A stretch of DNA of 64,000 bases, from the NCBI RefSeq assembly GCF_018613325.1, contig NZ_JAGGQJ010000033.1:124001-188000 (forward strand), given 5' to 3'. The notes under the pieces were generated by a model, which was not told the origin of the DNA, searched no databases, and saw only the letters and a list, made by a program, of their open reading frames with translations. Shown here in pieces: positions 1 to 6,745 of the stretch. Numbering within the stretch: the first letter of the stretch is position 1; the number at the start of each line of letters is the position of its first letter. Made by a program: the position numbers and the translations under genes. This DNA comes from Bacillus sp. ISL-34 (GTDB lineage Bacteria; Bacillota; Bacilli; Bacillales; DSM-1321).

Positions 1-1079
1 ATACAATTATAAATCCGGCAATGGATAGGAATAAACCGCTACATGAAAATAAAGAGGTTTTTGTGCGTACTGTAGAAGAACGGGATGATGGAATAACCGT
101 AAGCGGAGCCAAAATGGTTGGAACTTCTGCAGCTCTTACGAATTACAATTTTGTCGCGAATTATTCTCCTGTCGATCTTGGGGAAGGAGATAGAAGCCAT
201 GCATTGATTTTCTTTGTGCCGATGAATGCGCCGGGATTAAAAATGATCAGCAGACAGTCTTTTGAAGAAACGGCTGCCAAGACAGGCACTCCTTTCGATT
301 ACCCGCTTTCAAGCCGGTTCGACGAAAATGACGCAGTCATCGTCCTAGATCATGTTTTCATCCCATGGGAGAATGTATTCGCCTATAATAATGTGGAAAT
401 TGCCAATGGATTTAGATCCAAGACTGGGTGGATGAACCGATATACATTTCATGGCTGTACACGCTATGCGGTGAAATTGGACTTTATGGCTGGGCTTCTA
501 ATGAAGGCTACGGAAATGGCAGGAACGAATCAATTTAGGGGAGTTCAAGCCAATATCGGGGAAGTGCTTGCTTACAGGAATATGTTTTGGGCAATCTCGA
601 CAGCGATGGCTGCAGATCCGATGGAAGGGCCCAATGGCACCGTTCTGCCCAATAGCACATACGCAACTGCATATAGGGTGTTCGCACCTATGGTTTGGCC
701 AAAGGTGAAACAGATATTTGAACAGGTTGTAGCAGGTAATCTCATTCAACTCCCATCAAGCTCCAAAGATTTTTTAAACCCTGAGGTCCGTCCGTATCTC
801 GATAAATATTATAAGGGTTCAGGCGGGGTTTCGGCTGTGGAAAGGGTAAAACTGATGAAACTTATATGGGATTCCATCGGAACGGAATTTGGTGGAAGGA
901 ATGAGTTATATGAAATCAATTATGCGGGTAACCATGAAAATATTAGGCTTGAAACCATGAAAATGGCAGATTCAAATGGACAATCGGATAAATTCAAAGC
1001 TTTTGTGGACTCGGCAATGGACGATTATGACCTTCATGGCTGGACAAATGATAAGTGGATAAATGAAGATGAAGATTAA
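1..1079 (+). CDS. 4-hydroxyphenylacetate 3-hydroxylase (HpaB-type) family protein, 5' end outside window
   Basis: About 358 codons of an open frame that runs in from the left edge (readable from base 3, TIINPAMDRNKP), so the N-terminus is missing; full family members are near 480-520 aa. The two-component flavin hydroxylase family oxidises phenolic substrates with FADH2 supplied by a separate reductase. Visible family hallmarks are the acyl-CoA-dehydrogenase-like core with FIPWENVF, the TYATAYRVFAPMVWP stretch, the IQLPSS loop and the C-terminal EFGGRNELYEINYAG segment. The ATG at 21 is internal and not the real start. The next gene downstream encodes an aromatic-sensing type regulator, which supports an aromatic catabolic role. 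Exact substrate (4-hydroxyphenylacetate, phenol or another) cannot be told from this fragment. No clear terminator follows. Confidence 0.85.
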   Translation, partial: TIINPAMDRNKPLHENKEVFVRTVEERDDGITVSGAKMVGTSAALTNYNFVANYSPVDLGEGDRSHALIFFVPMNAPGLKMISRQSFEETAAKTGTPFDYPLSSRFDENDAVIVLDHVFIPWENVFAYNNVEIANGFRSKTGWMNRYTFHGCTRYAVKLDFMAGLLMKATEMAGTNQFRGVQANIGEVLAYRNMFWAISTAMAADPMEGPNGTVLPNSTYATAYRVFAPMVWPKVKQIFEQVVAGNLIQLPSSSKDFLNPEVRPYLDKYYKGSGGVSAVERVKLMKLIWDSIGTEFGGRNELYEINYAGNHENIRLETMKMADSNGQSDKFKAFVDSAMDDYDLHGWTNDKWINEDED

Positions 1080-1210
1080 TGCATTGATGCTGATTTGATC
1101 CAGCTCTGAATGAATTAATCTGATTAAGAAAACGTGAAAAAGAAATGTTTGTATCGGACTCCCACCGGCCTTTCCACCACTGCGTGATATGAATGCGTTT
1201 ACATTTTATC

Positions 1211-1240
1211 TTGATAGGTAAGGTGTGGAAAAAGTATAAT
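1211..1240 (+). promoter_or_regulatory. SigA-type promoter of the XylR_N/PucR regulator
   Basis: TTGATA at 1211-1216, an 18-bp spacer, and a perfect TATAAT at 1235-1240. It lies about 30 bp before the regulator ATG, which has the ribosome site AGGGGGAA at 1260-1267. Confidence 0.6.
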
Positions 1241-1270
1241 ATTATGTAAAAGGAAAGCCCAGGGGGAATC

Positions 1271-3130
1271 ATGACGAATCTTTTGAATCTTAAGAATGAT
1301 AAAGGTGAAATTCATTTAAATGATGAGAGGATGATCCTGACTTCCTCTTCAATTTTCGGTACCCTAAGAAAAGATTTGATCGAAAATATTGGATTTGAAA
1401 GGATGAAGTCTTTTTTAATACGTTATGGCTGGAATATCGGAGTCAATGATGCTAAAAAGGCACTAAAAGGGAATTTGTCAACGGTTAAGGAAATACTGAG
1501 GCAAGGGCCCATTTTACATATGCTGCAGGGTTATACAAAAGTTAATACTACGAAACTGGAATTATCAATGCATAATCAAACGGATGTACACTCTGTGAAG
1601 GTGGAAGGGGTTTGGGTGAATTCCTATGAGGCAGAGGAACATATCACCCAGACAGGCATCGCAAAAAAGCCAGTCTGTTATACATTGACGGGTTATGCAA
1701 GTGGATTTTATTCAACGGTCTGCGGTCATGAAGTGATTTTTAAGGAAAGTGCCTGTAAGGGAGCAGGCCAATTAGAGTGTATATACGAAGGTAAATCGAT
1801 ACATTTATGGGGCATGGAGATTCAGGATGAGTTGAAATATTATAAAAGCAAACCGATTGTTCAAGAGCTTGCCGTGACATATGAAAAGCTGCTGGAGGAA
1901 CGCAATAGTTTGTCAAAAGTGATGGATATTCATAATTTGCTGACAGAAGAGTTAATTAACGGAAGAAGCCTTCAATCGATTGTGAGGACGGTTTATCAGA
2001 AAACGAAACTACCTTTGTTGATGGAGGACTTCAATAGCAATCAGGTTTATCATGCCGGGTTTCACAAAGGGAAGGTAAGGGAAGTCAGGAATCAGCTCAA
2101 ACTAATGAGGGAAAATGGTCCTGTCACATTGGAGACCGGAAGAATCGTAAAAGATGGGATGGAGCTGCTTTATACTCCCATTACGTTACAAAATAAAACG
2201 TACGGCTATTGTGTTTTTGTGCAATCGGATCGGGTCGAAGGAAAAACGAACCTGGAAATCAATCGAATGATTCTTGAAAGGGTGTCCATGACTGGTTCCT
2301 TATTCCTCTTAAATGAAAAAAGCAGTTTTGAAGTCCTTGAAAGGGTAAAAGGTTTATTTCTTGAACAAATATTAAACGGAGAGTTTGCTTCCAGGGAAGA
2401 AATAATCAAAAAAAGCATGTATTTAGACGTTTCATTGGATCATCCTTTCACCATTGCGGTGCTGGGCTATGGTTTTTCCTCCGATCGGGGGACAGAGGAT
2501 GACTATTTCATTCAGCAGAAAATCATCGAAGAGGTTTATAGTTTCTTTAAAAAGCGGAATCAAGTTGTCTTAACAGCCTTAAGGGATGGCAATATCGTAT
2601 TGCTTATACCACTGAGCCCTGGAAATGAATTCCAATTCCGCACCAAGGAATGCATCAATCACTTATACACTGTTTTTAGCGGATATAACTTTAAAATGGG
2701 ACTTGGCACTATAAGTGATGAATTGGAACGGGCTCACGAAGTTTTTCAAGAAGCTTTAACCGCATTGAATATGAATGAAGGAACTCGGGATATTATCCAA
2801 TTTGAAGAAGTAGATCTGCTCTCCATTTTAATGCATACGGGAAGTACTCCAGCGGTCCTGCAAAAAGCAGAGAAAATGCTGGGTCCTTTATTGATGAAAG
2901 ATGATCCAAAAATGAATGAATTATTGAAAACGCTTTATGTATTTCTGCAATGCGGTGGAAATCTTGAATGCAGTATGAAAGAATTGAACATTTCAATGAG
3001 TGGTTTACGCTATCGGATCAAAAGACTTGAAGAGCTGCTTTCCTGCCAAATAAGAAATCCTAAAAGCGCTTTTCAATTATATGCATCATTTGAAACCTTG
3101 TTAAAGGCGAAAATGATTACCATTGGTTGA
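1271..3130 (+). CDS. XylR_N/V4R sensor with PucR-type helix-turn-helix output, aromatic-catabolism regulator
   Basis: 619 aa. Residues about 10-110 resemble the XylR N-terminal ligand-binding domain (SSIFGTLRKDLIENIGFERM, then RYGWNIGVNDA). Residues about 115-180 form a V4R-type domain (GVWVNSYEAEEH, then YASGFYSTVCGHEVIFKE with conserved Cys residues). Instead of the AAA+ SigL-activating domain of XylR/DmpR, the middle (about 365-490) looks like a CdaR/PucR GGDEF-like domain and the end (about 555-612) is a PucR C-terminal helix-turn-helix (ECSMKELNISMSGLRYRIKRLEELL). So it should act at ordinary promoters, sensing a phenolic or similar ligand. Its location just behind the HpaB-type hydroxylase suggests that is its target. 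ATG start with AGGGGGAA ribosome site. Function by domain and context only. Confidence 0.75.
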   Translation: MTNLLNLKNDKGEIHLNDERMILTSSSIFGTLRKDLIENIGFERMKSFLIRYGWNIGVNDAKKALKGNLSTVKEILRQGPILHMLQGYTKVNTTKLELSMHNQTDVHSVKVEGVWVNSYEAEEHITQTGIAKKPVCYTLTGYASGFYSTVCGHEVIFKESACKGAGQLECIYEGKSIHLWGMEIQDELKYYKSKPIVQELAVTYEKLLEERNSLSKVMDIHNLLTEELINGRSLQSIVRTVYQKTKLPLLMEDFNSNQVYHAGFHKGKVREVRNQLKLMRENGPVTLETGRIVKDGMELLYTPITLQNKTYGYCVFVQSDRVEGKTNLEINRMILERVSMTGSLFLLNEKSSFEVLERVKGLFLEQILNGEFASREEIIKKSMYLDVSLDHPFTIAVLGYGFSSDRGTEDDYFIQQKIIEEVYSFFKKRNQVVLTALRDGNIVLLIPLSPGNEFQFRTKECINHLYTVFSGYNFKMGLGTISDELERAHEVFQEALTALNMNEGTRDIIQFEEVDLLSILMHTGSTPAVLQKAEKMLGPLLMKDDPKMNELLKTLYVFLQCGGNLECSMKELNISMSGLRYRIKRLEELLSCQIRNPKSAFQLYASFETLLKAKMITIG

Positions 3131-3308
3131 TTGGATTCAATCCTTTGTTAAAATTGAAATGTCGATCGATACATATACCCAGATGATTTTACTGTAAAAA
3201 GCAAGGGTATTAGTGAAAATTAATCCACCATACAATCTGGTGAGTACACTCCAAAACATAATAAAGAGTGATAGAAAAGGCATGGAAGTTCCGCTTCAAT
3301 TGATTTAT

Positions 3309-3337
3309 TTGCTTGTAAGCAGGGCTATGGGTATAAT
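3309..3337 (+). promoter_or_regulatory. SigA promoter of asnS
   Basis: TTGCTT at 3309-3314, 17-bp spacer, perfect TATAAT at 3332-3337. The leader to the GTG start is only about 45 nt, so there is no room for a T-box here. Confidence 0.7.
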
Positions 3338-3387
3338 AAGTAGAGTAAATTCCTTAGTAAGTTAAGCTATTTTTGGAGGTAAATTCC

Positions 3388-4680
3388 GTGAAAATTACAA
3401 TAAAAGATGCTAGCAAATTCGTCGATCAAGAAGTTACCATTGGAGGCTGGCTTGCCAGCAAACGTTCCAGTGGGAAAATTGCTTTCCTTCAAATCCGTGA
3501 TGGCTCGGGTTTCATTCAAGGTGTGGTCGTGAAAGCTGATGTGGGTGAAGAAATTTTCGCTCGTGCGAAATCGGTTTCGCAAGAGTCTTCCTTGTATGTA
3601 ACAGGTGTCATTCAAAAGGATGAACGCTCGCCGTTCGGTTTTGAGTTACAGGTGAAAGATATTGAAATCATTCATGAATCATTGGATTATCCCATTACAC
3701 CTAAAGCGCATGGTCCTGAATTCTTAATGGACAACCGCCATTTGTGGCTGCGTTCAAAACGGCAGCATGCAGTCATGAAGATCCGGAATGAAATAATCCG
3801 TGCTACATATGAATTCTTTAATGAAGAAGGTTTCGTTAAAGTGGATCCCCCAATTTTAACTGGAAGCGCACCAGAGGGAACGAGTGAATTGTTCGCTACC
3901 AAGTACTTTGATGAGGATGCATACCTTTCACAAAGTGGCCAGCTCTATATGGAAGCGGCTGCCATGGCACTTGGGAAGGTATTTTCATTTGGTCCTACCT
4001 TCAGGGCAGAAAAATCCAAAACAAGACGACATTTAATCGAGTTCTGGATGATTGAACCAGAAATGGCTTTTATCGAGTTTAAAGAAAACCTGGAGGTTCA
4101 GGAGCAATTCGTTTCTTACATCGTCCAATCCGTATTGAAAAACTGTCAGCTTGAGTTGAATACACTGGGCCGTGACACAGCGAAGCTTGAACAAATTCAA
4201 GCTCCTTTCCCGCGTATTACATATGATGAAGCCATTAAGTTCCTTCATGAGCAAGGGTTTGATGATATCCAATGGGGTGATGATTTTGGAGCTCCGCACG
4301 AAACTGCGATAGCGGAAAGTTATGATAAGCCCGTTTTCATAACTCATTACCCAACCAAAATCAAACCTTTTTATATGCAGCCAGACCCTGACAGGGAAGA
4401 AGTCGTTCTTTGTGCCGATTTAATCGCTCCAGAAGGATATGGAGAAATAATTGGCGGTTCAGAGCGGATTCATGATCAGGAATTGCTTGAGCAGAGAATC
4501 AATGAGCATGGCTTGAGCGAAGATGCTTACAAATGGTATATGGAATTAAGAAAATATGGCTCTGTACCGCATTCAGGCTTCGGTTTGGGATTAGAACGCA
4601 CCGTGGCATGGATCAGTGGAGTCGAGCATGTCCGTGAAACCATCCCGTTCCCACGTCTATTAAATCGATTATATCCTTGA
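3388..4680 (+). CDS. asnS: Asparagine--tRNA ligase
   Basis: 430 aa, the usual Bacillus length. Charges tRNA-Asn with asparagine in the cytoplasm. An N-terminal OB-fold anticodon-binding domain occupies about 1-100 ([24 protein letters not shown]), followed by the class II catalytic core with motif 2 ([16 protein letters not shown]) and motif 3 ([15 protein letters not shown]). I chose GTG at 3388 because a GGAGGT ribosome site sits 7 nt upstream (3375-3380) and the protein then begins [11 protein letters not shown] like B. subtilis AsnS; the open frame itself extends to a TTG at 3373 that overlaps that site. In B. subtilis asnS follows aspB; here an unrelated aromatic-degradation pair is upstream and asnS has its own promoter. 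Confidence 0.97.
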   Translation: MKITIKDASKFVDQEVTIGGWLASKRSSGKIAFLQIRDGSGFIQGVVVKADVGEEIFARAKSVSQESSLYVTGVIQKDERSPFGFELQVKDIEIIHESLDYPITPKAHGPEFLMDNRHLWLRSKRQHAVMKIRNEIIRATYEFFNEEGFVKVDPPILTGSAPEGTSELFATKYFDEDAYLSQSGQLYMEAAAMALGKVFSFGPTFRAEKSKTRRHLIEFWMIEPEMAFIEFKENLEVQEQFVSYIVQSVLKNCQLELNTLGRDTAKLEQIQAPFPRITYDEAIKFLHEQGFDDIQWGDDFGAPHETAIAESYDKPVFITHYPTKIKPFYMQPDPDREEVVLCADLIAPEGYGEIIGGSERIHDQELLEQRINEHGLSEDAYKWYMELRKYGSVPHSGFGLGLERTVAWISGVEHVRETIPFPRLLNRLYP

Positions 4681-4692
4681 TTCCGTAATGAA

Positions 4693-4729
4693 GCGGTTAT
4701 TTGCCATTTTTGGCAGATAACCGTTTTTT
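4693..4729 (+). terminator. Rho-independent terminator of asnS
   Basis: Inverted repeat CGGTTAT(T)TGCCA / TGGCAGATAACCG with a short T loop, followed by TTTTTT. Confidence 0.85.
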
Positions 4730-4744
4730 GTTAAAATTATAAAC

Positions 4745-4774
4745 TTATTCGGGGAGCCTTATTCATGTTATACT
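4745..4774 (+). promoter_or_regulatory. Probable SigA promoter of dnaD-nth-ypoC
   Basis: TTATTC at 4745-4750, 18-bp spacer, TATACT at 4769-4774, right after the asnS terminator. The -35 is weak. Confidence 0.45.
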
Positions 4775-4795
4775 TAACCAGAGGTGTCCAAAAAC

Positions 4796-5491
4796 ATGAA
4801 TAAAGAACATTTATATGCGTGGTTTAAGGAAGGAACGATAACGATTCCATCCTTTTTGCTGACTAACTATAGTACAATGGGACTGAATGAACAAGAAATG
4901 GTCCTATTATTACAATTGCAAAGCTTCATCGATAAAGGTAACCATTTCCCTGCACCATCCCAACTTTCTGACCGAATGACATTACAGGAAACGGAATGTC
5001 TATTCTTGATCCAGCGTTTGGTCCAAAGGGGATTTATTGAAATGATGGTTGAGGAGAGCCAAGAATTCGGACAGGAAAAATACTCGTTGTCTCCTCTTTA
5101 TGAAAAAATGATGGACTGTTTCTTGAAAACTTTGAAACAGACAGAGTCTGCTGAAATCCAAAAATCGGGGGAGAGCCTTTATACGATTTTTGAACAAGAG
5201 TTCGGCCGCCCTTTATCTCCATATGAATGTGAGACATTGGCAATGTGGATGGAGGACGACCATCAACCTGAAATCATTAAGTCAGCTCTGAGGGAGTCTG
5301 TCATTTCCGGTAAATTGAATTTCCGGTATATTGATCGAATTTTATTCGAGTGGAAAAAGAATGGAATTAAAACCTTGGAACAGGCAAGGGCGCAAGGACA
5401 AAAATTTAGAGTTCACCAAAAGAGGGACCGAAAGACGGAAACTGCACAACCATTGAAAGATGTGCCTTTCTATAATTGGCTCGAGCAGTAA
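4796..5491 (+). CDS. dnaD: DNA replication initiation protein DnaD
   Basis: 231 aa, matching B. subtilis DnaD (232 aa). DnaD works with DnaA, DnaB and DnaI to load the replicative helicase at oriC and at restart sites. The N-terminal winged-helix domain (about 1-115: GTITIPSFLLTNYSTMGLNEQEM) mediates oligomerisation and the C-terminal DnaB/DnaD domain (about 130-200) carries FEQEFGRPLSPYECETLAMW and the YxxxIL-like motif in RYIDRILFEWKKNGI. The ATG at 4796 is preferred over the GTG at 4784, which lies inside the ribosome site GAGGTG. First gene of a tight dnaD-nth-ypoC operon, as in B. subtilis. Confidence 0.96.
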   Translation: MNKEHLYAWFKEGTITIPSFLLTNYSTMGLNEQEMVLLLQLQSFIDKGNHFPAPSQLSDRMTLQETECLFLIQRLVQRGFIEMMVEESQEFGQEKYSLSPLYEKMMDCFLKTLKQTESAEIQKSGESLYTIFEQEFGRPLSPYECETLAMWMEDDHQPEIIKSALRESVISGKLNFRYIDRILFEWKKNGIKTLEQARAQGQKFRVHQKRDRKTETAQPLKDVPFYNWLEQ

Positions 5492-5513
5492 TGTAAATTG
5501 AAGGAGAACCAAT

Positions 5514-6170
5514 ATGTTGAATAAAGCTCAAATTCGATATTGTCTGGATACGATGGGTGAAATGTTTCCGAATGCCCATTGTGAGCTGAATCACTCCAAT
5601 CCATTTGAATTGGTGATTGCTGTTGCCCTATCAGCTCAGTGTACGGATGTATTAGTCAATAAAGTGACGAAGGATTTATTTCAAAAATATAAAACGCCTG
5701 AGGATTACATAAGCGTTCCGTTAGAAGAGCTGGAAAATGACATTCGCTCAATCGGTTTGTTTCGTAACAAGGCTAAGAACATACAAAAGTTGTCGCGCAT
5801 GCTGATCGAAGAATACGGTAAGGAAGTTCCCAGAGATCGTGATGAGCTTGTTAAATTACCTGGCGTTGGCAGAAAGACGGCGAATGTAGTCGTATCCGTT
5901 GCTTTTGATGTGCCAGCGATTGCTGTGGATACCCATGTAGAGCGTGTTTCCAAGCGCTTGGGATTATGCCGTTGGAAGGATAGTGTCCTCGATGTTGAGA
6001 AAACGTTGATGGCTAAGATACCAAAGGATGAATGGTCCGTTACGCATCACCGCCTGATATTCTTTGGACGCTATCATTGCAAGGCCCAGTCACCAAGATG
6101 TGAAACCTGCCCGCTTCTTGAATTATGCCGTGAAGGAAAAAAAAGAATGAAAAGGAAAGAAGCCAATTGA
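5514..6170 (+). CDS. nth: Endonuclease III (DNA glycosylase/AP lyase)
   Basis: 218 aa. Removes oxidised pyrimidines and nicks at abasic sites in base-excision repair. The helix-hairpin-helix motif LPGVGRKTANVV carries the catalytic Lys, the catalytic Asp lies in VDTHVERVSKRLG, and the C-terminal [4Fe-4S] ligands follow the C-x6-C-x2-C-x5-C pattern (CKAQSPRCETCPLLELC). ATG preceded by AAGGAG. It lies 22 bp after dnaD and overlaps ypoC by 4 bp, so the three are translationally linked. Confidence 0.97.
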   Translation: MLNKAQIRYCLDTMGEMFPNAHCELNHSNPFELVIAVALSAQCTDVLVNKVTKDLFQKYKTPEDYISVPLEELENDIRSIGLFRNKAKNIQKLSRMLIEEYGKEVPRDRDELVKLPGVGRKTANVVVSVAFDVPAIAVDTHVERVSKRLGLCRWKDSVLDVEKTLMAKIPKDEWSVTHHRLIFFGRYHCKAQSPRCETCPLLELCREGKKRMKRKEAN

Positions 6171-6712
6171 CGCAGTCCATATCATTAAAAGTCCCTGAAG
6201 AATTGGACCACCCTTTGTTTTTTCCTGAAAAGGAAACCATCTTGGAAAAAAAGCGATATGCAGGTTGGAGTGGAACGATCCCATTCGAGGCTTTCCCGTA
6301 TGAGTTACTTTATTATAATAATGTAGAGGTGTATGCTCCTTGGACTAAGGGGGCAATGCATATAAATGAACTGCTGGAAAAATGGAAGGAAATTGATTCA
6401 GAATGCAGTTTGCTATTTTCCGAGCGAAAAGTGGGACAGACATTGGGACTCATGAAGCAGGGTATAGGCTTATTTTTAACTGCGGTCTTCTGGATGCATG
6501 GAAAGCCAGTGGTATTGAGTGATTTCCGTGCAAAAATGGAATCCTTTACCAATATTCCGGTGAACCTGATTGAAAGGCTTTCTTTCATTCTTGCTAAACC
6601 CGCTTTTTTTCATTCTTATAGACAGCTTAGTGAGTTGTTCCGAGAATTTGAAAAGCAATATGTGAAGTTCATGATCAAAAATAAGAAGAGCCAAAAAAAA
6701 CGTCTAAGCTAA
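6167..6712 (+). CDS. ypoC: YpoC family protein
   Basis: 181 aa protein of unknown function in the conserved nth-ypoC position. It starts with a TTG that overlaps the nth stop codon (TTGA), with AAAGGAAAG upstream. No membrane segment or catalytic motif stands out; the C-terminus is Lys-rich (KNKKSQKKRLS). The assignment rests on position and general family style (a WSG-x-IPFE-x-FPYELLYYN N-terminus). The last codons lie in the 5' arm of the terminator it shares with ponA. Confidence 0.75.
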   Translation: MTQSISLKVPEELDHPLFFPEKETILEKKRYAGWSGTIPFEAFPYELLYYNNVEVYAPWTKGAMHINELLEKWKEIDSECSLLFSERKVGQTLGLMKQGIGLFLTAVFWMHGKPVVLSDFRAKMESFTNIPVNLIERLSFILAKPAFFHSYRQLSELFREFEKQYVKFMIKNKKSQKKRLS

Positions 6713-6731
6713 AAGCTTAGACGTTTTTTTT
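6694..6731. terminator. Bidirectional terminator between ypoC and ponA
   Basis: ACGTCTAAGCT-AAA-AGCTTAGACGT flanked by an A run on the left and a T run on the right, so it can stop transcription of the convergent genes on both strands. The ypoC stop codon lies inside the hairpin. Confidence 0.9.
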
Positions 6732-6745
6732 CAATCTTTATATAT

